Source: a virus. Taken from it: a DNA stretch of 64,000 nucleotides. Within the stretch, counting starts at the first letter, position 1; each line of letters opens with the position of its first letter. Location: IMG/VR virus record IMGVR_UViG_3300031951_000003, positions 1-64,000 of that record, one strand, 5' to 3'. The notes beneath the pieces were generated by a model, which was given only the letters and a program-made list of their open reading frames with translations, was not told the origin of the DNA and did no database searches. Of the stretch, positions 48,314 to 56,524 are shown one piece after another. A program made the translations under genes and the position numbers.

Positions 48314-48458
48314 GATTTTCTTCAACCCATTTATCCAAAATATATCTTCTCACAAAAAGAGGCATTTTTTCAAAATCGGTCCAACTTATATTCAACAATC
48401 TATTCAAATAATAGAATTCATCAATTTGACCTTTCCTATAATCCGAAGAAAGGGCGAA
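48303..48458 (-). CDS. Second tail-assembly-chaperone frame, probably expressed by frameshift
   Basis: This frame is +1 relative to the preceding 249-residue gene and overlaps its end. It is open from 48488 to the TGA at 48305-48303 and has no ATG before residue ~32 of the segment given here. From the T-run it reads FALSSDYRKGQIDEFYYLNR, then LLNISWTDFEKMPLFVRRYI, then LDKWVEENQKD. This resembles the short gp51-like or C-terminal chaperone segments found before tape measures. The switch could occur at TTTTTTC (48462-48456) by +1 or -2 slippage. Independent initiation at TTG 48479 is an alternative. Confidence 0.65.
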   Translation of the reverse strand, partial: FALSSDYRKGQIDEFYYLNRLLNISWTDFEKMPLFVRRYILDKWVEENQKD

Positions 48459-49185
48459 AAAATTCAACCCCAAAACCAACGTTGACTGTTAGTCTTTCTC
48501 CTGATGGGGCTATTACTTCTCTTCTCAAATCCAATTTAGGTTCATTTTCATCCATGAACTTACGAATATACTTGGAGTCCATAATTGGCATTTGTTCTAC
48601 AAACTTGGCAATTTCCGCTCTGTCACTAGTTCCATTTACCTCAACAATTTCTTTATTAAGCCTGAGAGTAACTTTTGGTGCAACTCTCCCTTGGGGATAT
48701 GTATCTATGATTTTTTGTATTTCGTTTATCTCACCATATGTAATAGGTTTGAGTTTGACTGTTGAATTTGATTTTGGTAAAGTAGTGATAAAAGTTCCGT
48801 CTTCATTTGGTTTTTGTCCTTTATTTACATTCAATTCGTCCAATACAATTGTCGCAGGAAAAGTCTTTTTGGTTTGTGGGTCGGTAAGGTTTAAGTTCAT
48901 CTCTGGTCCAAAACCTGTGTTTCTTAAAAATACTAAAATAGCTTCCACATCTCCTTCCAATAAATCATCAATCCTCATGTCAGGTTCGTATAATTTATTT
49001 CTCAAAAGATTAGTGGTAATATCCAATCCACCAGCCATAAGAATGTTTTCATCAGCTGCGGTCAGATAACCAACCTTCACAGATTTCTTTTTATTCTTGT
49101 AAAATACCCCTTCAGATGGTAAGGGCACGATATCGTGAGGTAATGTTAAATTACTCTGTGCATAATTTCTTGTTTGTTCATCCAT
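48436..49185 (-). CDS. Baseplate hub/tail assembly chaperone, gp26-like
   Basis: The protein has 249 residues in the zero frame. The N-terminal LPHDIVPLPSEGVFYKNKK and VGYLTAADENILMAGG match the LPS.G.FY opening of T4 gp26-family proteins. The later MPIMDSKYIRKFMDENEPKL and C-terminal VGFGVEFFRPFFGL are also typical. It lies between tube and tape measure, where tail-assembly chaperones occur in contractile phages. Its last codons overlap the second frame that may be reached by frameshift. The start at 49185 directly follows the tube terminator's T-run. Confidence 0.75.
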   Translation of the reverse strand: MDEQTRNYAQSNLTLPHDIVPLPSEGVFYKNKKKSVKVGYLTAADENILMAGGLDITTNLLRNKLYEPDMRIDDLLEGDVEAILVFLRNTGFGPEMNLNLTDPQTKKTFPATIVLDELNVNKGQKPNEDGTFITTLPKSNSTVKLKPITYGEINEIQKIIDTYPQGRVAPKVTLRLNKEIVEVNGTSDRAEIAKFVEQMPIMDSKYIRKFMDENEPKLDLRREVIAPSGERLTVNVGFGVEFFRPFFGL

Positions 49186-49196
49186 AAAAAAAAAAT

Positions 49197-49221
49197 AACC
49201 GTAGAGTTTATGTCTACGGTT
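49197..49221 (-). terminator. Hairpin terminator after the tail-tube gene
   Basis: A 9-bp stem (AACCGTAGA/TCTACGGTT) with a 7-base loop is followed on the coding strand by ATTTTTTTTTT, which abuts the next ATG. Confidence 0.85.
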
Positions 49222-49255
49222 AAATATAATTAGAAACGATTTTTTATAAAGAGTA

Positions 49256-49744
49256 TTAGTAAACTAACACACATCTATCCATTCTCAATCCACAAGTAAT
49301 ATCTGCAAGAGCGTCCTGACTGTAAGACAGACTTCCGAAGTTTGCACTTGTTAGGAAGGTTCCATAGAGAATCCATTTTTCTACCACCACCCCTGTTGGG
49401 TCCAACATCTCAAGGTCAATATCTTTTTTATAACCCGCTGCGTAACCCATACGACCTGTTACCGACTCAGCGTGTAGACGAACCCATTCCATAAGTGCTT
49501 GTGCAGCTGAAGGACCAATTGGGTCTCTAAATTTTACCTGAATTTCATCCCAGTTAAATCTACCTGCAACAAATGTTGAAGTGTTTAAGAATTGAATTTC
49601 AGTTGAGTTTATCTTGATAGATGGTCTTGAAGCAGACTCCACGAACCACTCATTAATACCTAAACTTGACGGAAACCTTAGAATGAATCGATTCTGACGT
49701 TTCGGTTCGTAAGGTATGGGCATTTTCATCAGTAAATCAGCCAT
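49256..49744 (-). CDS. gp19: Tail tube protein, gp19-like
   Basis: At 162 residues it is nearly the length of T4 gp19 (163). Typical elements are the N-terminal KRQNRFILRFPSSLGINEWF, the strand pair STFVAGRFNWDEIQVKFRDP, an ALMEWVRLHAESVTGRMGYA loop, and the C-terminal DITCGLRMDRCVL. Hexamers stack to form the inner tube. The gene is flanked by its own upstream box and a strong terminator, suggesting a separate abundant transcript. Confidence 0.93.
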   Translation of the reverse strand: MADLLMKMPIPYEPKRQNRFILRFPSSLGINEWFVESASRPSIKINSTEIQFLNTSTFVAGRFNWDEIQVKFRDPIGPSAAQALMEWVRLHAESVTGRMGYAAGYKKDIDLEMLDPTGVVVEKWILYGTFLTSANFGSLSYSQDALADITCGLRMDRCVLVY

Positions 49745-49777
49745 ATAATTAATTTTTTGTTTTCAGTGTTTATATGT

Positions 49778-49785
49778 TATAAATA
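49778..49785 (-). promoter_or_regulatory. TATTTATA box before the tube gene
   Basis: An exact match 33 bases before the ATG at 49744, leaving room for a normal leader. Confidence 0.55.
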
Positions 49786-49836
49786 TAGTCTGTTAGAAAA
49801 TATTTCTCTTTACTTTAATTTTTAAAAAAAGTATTC

Positions 49837-50667
49837 TTATTGCACTTCCTTCTTAGTTCCTCCAGCAGTAGAATATGTTTTAACTAAATTATCTGGTTTA
49901 TCTTTAAAGGCTTTTCTCATTACTTCTACATTTCTTGGGTCATCGTCTGAAAAACCAATTGATGGTTTAGATGGTGTAAATTTGTTTCCTATGTCGTTTT
50001 TTAACCATGCTCTTTTATTAAGTAATGCTGCCATATTCTTAATGTAGTCCACAAAATCATTCATCGCTCTAACCTTCGCCTCCTCGGGATTTGTGGCACC
50101 CGACTCATCTCCAAAAGAAACGGGATGGTATTTGTTTAAATCCAAATAAAGGTCGATAAGTTCTTTATCAGATAAATCTTCTTCACCTGTAAAGTTCCTA
50201 TATTTTTTTAAATTTTTGATTAGTTCATCTTTGGATATCCCGCCGAAATCATTTACAATATAATTGTAGACGGATTGTTTCAGGGTTTCGGGATTATGAC
50301 CCCTTGCAGTGATTATTGCAAATATTGAACCATTATTTATTGCTTCTCTAAAGTCATCAAAAGCTGGTCCCTTCTTTGCTTGCATAGAATCAATCAAAAA
50401 GTCTTTGTCTCCTTCAGTTCGAAAGTTTCTAAACGGATTGTCACCGAACCCAACAATCTTATGTCCGTTATATTCAAAATCTTCTTTTCCTACAATGTGT
50501 CGGTATTCTGCAAAATCTTCGGTTGACATACCTACCTCTTCTCCGTCTGAATCTTTCAGAATTATCTTTGTCGGCATGTGCACAATATTGTCATCCCAGT
50601 CGAAAGCGTAATATTTTAAATCCGGGGTTTTCTCGTCTTTGAAACCTTCTGTAATCTCTTTTCTCAT
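49837..50667 (-). CDS. HAD-superfamily phosphatase-like protein
   Basis: This 276-residue protein has the HAD motifs in order: motif I YAFDWDDNIVHMP (nucleophile Asp23, acid Asp25), motif II FAIITARGHNPETL with Thr, and acidic motif III IGFSDDDPRN near residue 245. The Lys of the third HAD element is probably in the GATNPEEAKVRAM helix. The long helical insert between motifs I and II could be a cap. The substrate is unknown; a nucleotide, nucleic-acid end or phosphoprotein is possible. It lies between sheath and tube, separated by a terminator, an unusual place for an enzyme. Confidence 0.78.
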   Translation of the reverse strand: MRKEITEGFKDEKTPDLKYYAFDWDDNIVHMPTKIILKDSDGEEVGMSTEDFAEYRHIVGKEDFEYNGHKIVGFGDNPFRNFRTEGDKDFLIDSMQAKKGPAFDDFREAINNGSIFAIITARGHNPETLKQSVYNYIVNDFGGISKDELIKNLKKYRNFTGEEDLSDKELIDLYLDLNKYHPVSFGDESGATNPEEAKVRAMNDFVDYIKNMAALLNKRAWLKNDIGNKFTPSKPSIGFSDDDPRNVEVMRKAFKDKPDNLVKTYSTAGGTKKEVQ

Positions 50668-50680
50668 TTAGTATGGCTAA

Positions 50681-50711
50681 AAAATGGGGGGATTTTGTCC
50701 CCCCGTTTTTA
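50681..50711 (-). terminator. Hairpin terminator after the sheath gene
   Basis: A G6/C6 stem (50686-50691 and 50699-50704) with a 7-base loop and flanking A and T tracts ends in ATTTTTT on the coding strand. It starts right after the sheath stop. Confidence 0.9.
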
Positions 50712-53700
50712 TTAGATATTTTCGAACGAAGCTCCTGTTGGTGTAATAAAGAATTCAATATCTATGAATTCGAGAGCCTTCGTTGGTTTTAAGTAAATCT
50801 TTCCTGTTAATGTGTTTCTGTCTAAATCTTCAGGTGAAGAAGATACTGTCACACGGAAATCATATAGACCTCTATCTCTTCTAATTGAATCAAGGATTGG
50901 GTTCACACTATCCAAGAATTGTTGTCTTACTACTTGGTCGTTCTGTTCGAACAGTAATCTTACAGCCACCGCTGAAATTAACTTACGAGCCTGAAGTAAC
51001 AATCTTCTTACGTTAAGTCTGTTTAGAGCGGTATCCGCAACCTGTAGGGTTTTGTTACCCCAAATTACAGTTCCAACGTCCGCAAAAGTTGCAATAGGGT
51101 TGATTCTTCCTTGATAAAGAGTATCTCTATCCTCTTGAGTCAACTTCAATCTTGCCTTTATTGAATTTACAAGACCTCTTGTGTAACCCGCTGACGCGAA
51201 CCATGGGAAGGATATGTTATCTGTAAGAGCTAAATTTCTACAAACTTCACCTGTTGGTGGTAAGTAAATCTGTGTATTGTTTACTGTATCTCTCACCAAA
51301 ATCCAAGGATAGTAAGTAGATGTATAGTTAGAATCAATTCCTGTGTTATCTAAGTTATCAACCGCTTCCTGAGGATAAATAATATCCAAAGAGTTTGTTC
51401 CATCAGGAGTATACATGTTATAATCTGGTGTCGTTGCTATATAAACAGAATCAGCCCTTTGGAACTGAATCATGTCGATAGCTTCTTCAACAAGGTTTGA
51501 GTTATTGTAATAATCGATACTTGAAGTTGCAAATACATTGATATTAGTAGCTTCAGGATTTCTGAACGTAAGAATACCTAATAGATAAGCATAATAGTCA
51601 GTGTTAGCAAAATCTTGTGTATTGTTTTCAACCACAATTCTCTTAAATAAACCTTGACCAGTTGCTGAAGGATATCTTGATGATGCAGATGCACCCGCCA
51701 AGTAACCTGATGCTCCCAATTGGAATCTATCTTGGTTTGTTCTATATTCTCTATAAATGTCCCAACCATCAAACCCACCAGCGAAACATACTGTGTATTT
51801 TCTTGAGTAGATAAAGTAGTAAGGATTTTCTTGTGTTTCTGGGTCAAATCTGAAATCAGCAACCCCACACTCAAATGCCGGTGTTCCACTTGTTTGATAA
51901 ACATTACCAATAGTAACTACAGTTGCACCTGAGTCCATATGGAAACCTTTACTTAAGTAGTTCCAAGTAGCACCCTCGACAGGGATTGGAGCAATGACCC
52001 AAGAAGGTGGATTTTGTTTACCTTTATAAGAAAGGAATGATTCGTCAATTCCGAACTGAGTTGAAAAACCTAAGTAACTTCTTCTCACTATATCACCAGG
52101 TGACTCGACTAAATTATCACCTCCAGTTGCTGCACCGAAAGGTGGGTTATAGATAACTTCACCAGGGAAGTAGTATTTTGTTTTGAACTTTGGAACAGGA
52201 GATGGATTACTAACAGATGCATATTCTCTTTGAGTGTATCCGTAGAATCCACAAGGAAGTGCATCTATTGGTGCCTCTTCAGACATTTCAACCATCACAT
52301 ATTTTGATATTAAAGCAAACTCACCATTAGAAGAACCAATCTTTTTAGCCACAAAGTTATTTGAAGCTGGGTCCATAGTGCAATTTGTGAATTTCTCAAT
52401 CACAACAGGGTTCGCATCGGTGTCAAAGAAATTTCTAACTAAAACATCAAATGTCATGTTGTTAAAAGACAAGTTCGCGATTGAAACTTTTACTTCAACG
52501 TTAGCTGCATCTCCATCAGAGATTGATATGAATCTGAATAATTTATAAACTTTATTACCTCTCAACTCTGAAACCAAGAATGGTGTCATAGGTGATTGAT
52601 ATTTTTCTACGTTATAAGCAATTGAACTTGGGTCTTCTGTTCTTGCTCCAGGTAAACCAATCAACTGACAATCTAATCCACGGATATAACTTTGATTATA
52701 AGCATAAGCCAAAGAAGCTGGATAAACTTCCTCAACGAATACAGGAACCTCCTGTCTAGATTTTCCGAAATTGTCCGTCCCTAATACTTTAGTTATAAAC
52801 TTAGAAGAAAGTGCCGACAATGAAACTTCAAAACTGAAATTATCATTATCTTTCGTTATACCTGATAACAAGAAGGTTTCGTAAGGATTAATTGTAACCC
52901 CTGAGTATTGTCCCGAACAAACCATAGTTAATGCACTCAATCCTGAAACAGTTCCACCCGAGTTTACCTCGTAAATTGGACCGTGAGCATTACTTGCTGC
53001 ACTATTTTCAAAAAGTGATATACCTCTTGAACGGATTGTCGCTACAACCATGTTATTATATTCACTGAAAGCAGTTCCTGACCATGTATATACATTACCA
53101 GAAATACTACCCGAGAAACTATTAGAAGCTCCTGTTGCTATTGATGAAACAATATAGTCCATAGAATAACCTGAATAGTTATCATTGGAATAGTTGTTAA
53201 AGTTTGCATAGAACCAAGAATCATTCAAACCACTTGTTAAATCATTAAGAGGATAATTTATATTATCACAATTATATACGTTGACTAAGTTACGTCCTGT
53301 AGACAAACTATAATAGTCACTTTCTGGAATTGCACCATATACATTTGCAGTTGTTGAAGACAATGAATTTGTTGTTAGAACATCTTTCACAAACCCTAAA
53401 ATATCGGATTGGATATTAGATGTGCTTCCGTCACTCATTCTATAAAGTGAAGTCAACGAATTGTTAATTTGTGAAGGGAATGAATTAAGAAAAGAAATTG
53501 TATTCCCTGTCGAACTTCCTGTAAAGTTTACCACCCAAGGGGTAGCTGTTGCAGGATTGAAACCAACCGTAGTTGGGTCAACATTAGCAACAACTTTGAT
53601 ACTCCAAGACGGACCTGCGTCGTATCCTGAAAGACCAAGGATTCTTGTTACGAACAATTGATTAGATTGTTGTAAGTAAGATTTGGCAATGTAAGCCGCT

Positions 53701-53936
53701 TCATATTTAGGGATTTGTGTATTAACAAATTTTACAGGCTCGGACCCCCCGAAATATGCCTGAAATTCATCGTAGTTCGTTATAAAAATCGGTTCAAATG
53801 CGGGACCCTTAATTGTTTCCCCAACTAAACCTAACGTAGTAACACCCACACTCTGAGCCACGAATGATAAATCCGTTTCAGAGGTATAAACACCAGGTGA
53901 AACATAAACTTTTTGATTTGCTTGTGCTGTTGCCAT
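50712..53936 (-). CDS. gp18: Contractile tail sheath protein, gp18-like
   Basis: This 1074-residue protein starts VYVSPGVYTSETDLSFVAQS, the diagnostic sheath N-terminus, followed by GLVGETIKGPAFEPIFITNY. The C-terminal domain has SFPWFASAGYTRGLVNSIKA, an LYQGRINPIATFADVGTVIW segment, RLNVRRLLLQARKLISAVA and a final GKIYLKPTKALEFIDIEFFI strand. T4 gp18 has 659 residues, so ~400 extra residues sit in the middle, probably as surface-exposed domains on the outside of the sheath. It wraps the gp19 tube and contracts for DNA delivery. Confidence 0.93.
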   Translation of the reverse strand: MATAQANQKVYVSPGVYTSETDLSFVAQSVGVTTLGLVGETIKGPAFEPIFITNYDEFQAYFGGSEPVKFVNTQIPKYEAAYIAKSYLQQSNQLFVTRILGLSGYDAGPSWSIKVVANVDPTTVGFNPATATPWVVNFTGSSTGNTISFLNSFPSQINNSLTSLYRMSDGSTSNIQSDILGFVKDVLTTNSLSSTTANVYGAIPESDYYSLSTGRNLVNVYNCDNINYPLNDLTSGLNDSWFYANFNNYSNDNYSGYSMDYIVSSIATGASNSFSGSISGNVYTWSGTAFSEYNNMVVATIRSRGISLFENSAASNAHGPIYEVNSGGTVSGLSALTMVCSGQYSGVTINPYETFLLSGITKDNDNFSFEVSLSALSSKFITKVLGTDNFGKSRQEVPVFVEEVYPASLAYAYNQSYIRGLDCQLIGLPGARTEDPSSIAYNVEKYQSPMTPFLVSELRGNKVYKLFRFISISDGDAANVEVKVSIANLSFNNMTFDVLVRNFFDTDANPVVIEKFTNCTMDPASNNFVAKKIGSSNGEFALISKYVMVEMSEEAPIDALPCGFYGYTQREYASVSNPSPVPKFKTKYYFPGEVIYNPPFGAATGGDNLVESPGDIVRRSYLGFSTQFGIDESFLSYKGKQNPPSWVIAPIPVEGATWNYLSKGFHMDSGATVVTIGNVYQTSGTPAFECGVADFRFDPETQENPYYFIYSRKYTVCFAGGFDGWDIYREYRTNQDRFQLGASGYLAGASASSRYPSATGQGLFKRIVVENNTQDFANTDYYAYLLGILTFRNPEATNINVFATSSIDYYNNSNLVEEAIDMIQFQRADSVYIATTPDYNMYTPDGTNSLDIIYPQEAVDNLDNTGIDSNYTSTYYPWILVRDTVNNTQIYLPPTGEVCRNLALTDNISFPWFASAGYTRGLVNSIKARLKLTQEDRDTLYQGRINPIATFADVGTVIWGNKTLQVADTALNRLNVRRLLLQARKLISAVAVRLLFEQNDQVVRQQFLDSVNPILDSIRRDRGLYDFRVTVSSSPEDLDRNTLTGKIYLKPTKALEFIDIEFFITPTGASFENI

Positions 53937-53968
53937 TATTAAATTATTCTATGCAGATTTATTTTAAT

Positions 53969-53976
53969 GATAAATA
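53969..53976 (-). promoter_or_regulatory. TATTTATC box before the sheath gene
   Basis: It lies 32 bases before the ATG at 53936 in an AT-rich leader. Confidence 0.45.
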
Positions 53977-53997
53977 TTCTAATCTGAATGAAAAAAC

Positions 53998-54019
53998 TTG
54001 ACTTTTGAATATCTATTTG
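53998..54019 (+). promoter_or_regulatory. Possible Bacteroidota-type promoter for the small plus-strand gene
   Basis: TTGAC at 53998-54002 and TTTG at 54016-54019 are spaced like the -33 TTG and -7 TAnnTTTG elements of Bacteroidota. The -7 match is imperfect (TCTATTTG). A start of transcription just after it would favour the downstream ATG at 54056. Confidence 0.3.
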
Positions 54020-54055
54020 TAAATGGTGAGAATAAATTCTACCTTTTTTCTACCT

Positions 54056-54217
54056 ATGAATAAAAAGAAAGAAATAAAGAATATAAAGATAGCACCTGAG
54101 GTTCACGAGGTATTGAAAAAATACTGTGATAAAAGGGGGATAAAGATTTATAAATTCTTAGAAAATTTAATATTAGAGAAGTGTAAAGAAAAGAAAGATT
54201 TGTATGGGGAGGACTAA
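54056..54217 (+). CDS. Small ribbon-helix-helix-like DNA-binding protein
   Basis: The protein has 53 residues from the ATG at 54056; starting at the ATG at 54023 it would have 64. It is highly basic, with KNIKIAPEVHEVLKKYCDKR then GIKIYKFLENLILEKCKEK, the strand-helix-turn-helix order of ribbon-helix-helix regulators (beta strand, then two amphipathic helices). It is the only plus-strand gene between 33 and 56 kb and ends overlapping the stop of the minus-strand tail-terminator gene by 4 bases. A regulatory role is inferred from the fold pattern. Confidence 0.65.
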   Translation: MNKKKEIKNIKIAPEVHEVLKKYCDKRGIKIYKFLENLILEKCKEKKDLYGED

Positions 54218-55254
54218 ACCAACTTACTATCAAACTTTATAGAACCTTCTTTCAGGTTGTCTTGTTTCATTACGGATATTGTAAGAATGTCGTTGGTTGT
54301 TATTTGTATTTTATTAACATTCGAACCGAAATAATCTCCATTAATAAAGACATCAAAATTAGAGATGTTCTCAGAACCAACCCAAGTCATATCTGCAGTG
54401 AAATCAATGAACTCAGACAAAGAGTCATTACCAACCACGTATTGAAAATTTGACAAAAACTCGTCAGGATTTTCAGGAAACTTCCTTCTTCTTTTACTAA
54501 TCGTAGATGTGTCAAGTTCCACAACTTGAGCGACGCGAGCAATGGCTGGTTTCACCTGAAACTCCTCCTCATCAATCAAGTAACCCAACATTGTAAAATC
54601 ATATGATTGAACATAATACTTCCTTGACTCCAATGTCATTTGTGATTCATCTGAAATATTGTTCATAATTATCGGAACATACTGCCCTTTTATGAAGGTA
54701 TAGGCTTGACGCGAAGAAAACTTCTGAAGTGTAATTTTATTTAACTGATTCAATTCTCTCATTCTGTTACACACAATCTTCACACTATAATTAATATCAA
54801 CAGGAACTGGTTGTGGAATTGTATATATGTCCATACCTTGTTCGTTACCATTCCAAGTCGGAACAGATGCATAATAAAATTGTTTTCTGTTTGGTATTGT
54901 GTATTGTAAAGATGGATTGGTTCCGTATTTCACCTCAGGATTTCTCACAACAGTAACGAATGGAGGTTCGACATTATAATCTAAGTTAACAAATGTTGCA
55001 GTTTCAACATACTGACTCCAATTTTGTGTTGTCAATAGTATGTCAATCATCGGAACAGTTTTACCTCCAGTAACAACCTTCAAATCGTTTTTTACAAAGT
55101 CCAACATACCTCTGTCCAAATCCGCATGTAATACTGATTTAGGAAGATAAGTCCCATCCTTATTAATATATTCTAAGAGTTGCTCCCTCCTTGCAGAAAG
55201 AGTCTTCTTGGGAACTAATGGTAAAGTTGGTATGACTTGTTTTGGTAATGGCAT
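54214..55254 (-). CDS. Putative tail terminator / sheath-completion protein, gp15-like
   Basis: This 346-residue protein is mainly beta-rich and has no enzyme motif. It has PPFVTVVRNPEVKYGTNPSL then a PQPVPVDINYSVKIVCNRMR segment, then LNKITLQKFSSRQAYTFIKG and ESRKYYVQSYDFTMLGYLID. The arrangement (a conserved I-P-V-D-I-x-Y-x-V core after Pro-rich loops) resembles T4 gp15, which caps the finished tail, but I cannot confirm it. Its position immediately upstream of the sheath gene supports a tail-completion role. Confidence 0.6.
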   Translation of the reverse strand: MPLPKQVIPTLPLVPKKTLSARREQLLEYINKDGTYLPKSVLHADLDRGMLDFVKNDLKVVTGGKTVPMIDILLTTQNWSQYVETATFVNLDYNVEPPFVTVVRNPEVKYGTNPSLQYTIPNRKQFYYASVPTWNGNEQGMDIYTIPQPVPVDINYSVKIVCNRMRELNQLNKITLQKFSSRQAYTFIKGQYVPIIMNNISDESQMTLESRKYYVQSYDFTMLGYLIDEEEFQVKPAIARVAQVVELDTSTISKRRRKFPENPDEFLSNFQYVVGNDSLSEFIDFTADMTWVGSENISNFDVFINGDYFGSNVNKIQITTNDILTISVMKQDNLKEGSIKFDSKLV

Positions 55255-55255
55255 A

Positions 55256-55948
55256 TTAATTATTTTTAGTCATTGAACCCACAGTTTTAAGTGCATTCCA
55301 ATGAGAGTCTGACTTGGATGAACTCGCCCCAATCACAATCCCTTGTCCTCTCCCGACTGAGTTTCCAACAAAAACATTTGAAGCAGGAACTCCGTTGTTC
55401 ACAGCATTTCTTACATTATTTTTCGTTTCACTTCCAGCAGCATATGGCTCAATGATGAACAAGTTATTTTTATTTTGACCCAAGACATTTGAAATCTCAT
55501 TAGATTTCCTGCATCCCGCACTGAAAAGATAAATCGGGATTCCTGGGTTTTTATTGATAAAATCTATAATTGTAGAGGATGGTGTGTTAAACCTAAAACC
55601 TTTAACATTCTTTTCAGTTCCAATCCCCTGTTTCAATAAACTTACTTGTGAATCTATATTTAAGTCACCAGACCTATTATCTAACCCCCCAACTAAAATT
55701 GCATCATACTCACCAGATGTTTTTTGTGATGAGGAACCTTTTCTCACAATTTTCAAACCAAACTCTTGTTCCATCGCACCTCTTGTCAAAGGTCCTAACT
55801 TACCATCCACTCCATCTTTGTTTGGACCATACTTACCCAAATCATACCCCTTTTTTATCAGATACTTTTGTATGATTTCAACATTTGGGTCATAGGATAT
55901 TTGTTCTAATAAAAAACCCAATTGTGATTCTTTTAAAATAAATCTCAT
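55256..55948 (-). CDS. Peptidoglycan-binding-domain protein with unknown C-terminal domain
   Basis: The protein has 230 residues. Residues ~20-68 form a PG_binding_1-like module: IIQKYLIKKGYDLGKYGPNK then DGVDGKLGPLTRGAMEQEFG. The C-terminal ~150 residues are alpha/beta, with YDAILVGGLDNRSGD, IPIYLFSAGC, FIIEPYAAGSET, SNVFVGNSVGRGQGIVIG and SHWNAL. A Ser/Asp/His hydrolase site is conceivable but not established. There is no signal peptide. It starts 2 bases after the neck-like gene and ends 1 base before the gp15-like gene. Possible roles are a cell-wall hydrolase or a virion-associated wall binder. Confidence 0.65.
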   Translation of the reverse strand: MRFILKESQLGFLLEQISYDPNVEIIQKYLIKKGYDLGKYGPNKDGVDGKLGPLTRGAMEQEFGLKIVRKGSSSQKTSGEYDAILVGGLDNRSGDLNIDSQVSLLKQGIGTEKNVKGFRFNTPSSTIIDFINKNPGIPIYLFSAGCRKSNEISNVLGQNKNNLFIIEPYAAGSETKNNVRNAVNNGVPASNVFVGNSVGRGQGIVIGASSSKSDSHWNALKTVGSMTKNN

Positions 55949-55950
55949 AA

Positions 55951-56466
55951 TTAGATTCCGTTAAATTCGTTTTCACTAACCCATGTGGCAACAACAGTTC
56001 TATAGAAAGGTTTGTAACCACCATAGGTGTGTTTATTGTCTGACTTTACATATCCATCATCACTAACAACATAATATCTTACTCTATCTTCACTTTCATA
56101 ATATCCAAAATAATCACCCATGAATATATCAACACCCATGTCATCCAAAGTTTTTTGGTAAATACTAAATCTCATATTACCTGGTTCTTGTAACTCAACT
56201 CTAGAGTTACCAACAGTTTTATTTGTAGGAGCCATAACCTGAACGTAACCCTTCAATTCAACGGGAGCTAAGAACTGAATACCATCTTCCAAAACTTCAC
56301 CATATACATCATCAGTTTTGGTTTTGTATCTATCTATTCTATATAAAATTACGGTGAAATTCATATCACCAATTAACCACTCCTCACCCATACCAATGTC
56401 GAGAGCGTAATCCTCACCGCCAAAAAATTTACCGAGTCTTGTAATTGGAACTAATTTCTCTGCCAT
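55951..56466 (-). CDS. Putative neck / head-closure protein, gp14-like
   Basis: This 171-residue beta-rich protein has DVYGEVLEDGIQFLAPVELK, then MGDYFGYYESEDRVRYYVVS, then a C-terminal GGYKPFYRTVVATWVSENEF. The (L/V)YGE...F..P..(L/V)..(Y/M)V order and the closing PFYRT..ATWV resemble neck proteins of T4-like phages, though it is shorter than T4 gp14 (256). It heads the minus-strand neck/tail gene run (gp14-like, peptidoglycan-binding protein, gp15-like, sheath) behind a TATTTATC box. Confidence 0.6.
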   Translation of the reverse strand: MAEKLVPITRLGKFFGGEDYALDIGMGEEWLIGDMNFTVILYRIDRYKTKTDDVYGEVLEDGIQFLAPVELKGYVQVMAPTNKTVGNSRVELQEPGNMRFSIYQKTLDDMGVDIFMGDYFGYYESEDRVRYYVVSDDGYVKSDNKHTYGGYKPFYRTVVATWVSENEFNGI

Positions 56467-56489
56467 AGTCAGCTGAACTTGTTTATATT

Positions 56490-56497
56490 GATAAATA
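56490..56497 (-). promoter_or_regulatory. TATTTATC box in the divergent promoter region
   Basis: It lies 23 bases before the ATG at 56466. The 58-base gap also serves the plus-strand SET gene, so promoters face both ways here. Confidence 0.45.
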
Positions 56498-56524
56498 CTT
56501 TTAAGTTTATTATATTTAATCCAA

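Noticed and set aside
54023-54055. Upstream ATG at 54023 for the ribbon-helix-helix gene
   Set aside because: It falls at or before the probable start of transcription, and its 11 extra residues are not part of the fold; kept as an alternative only.
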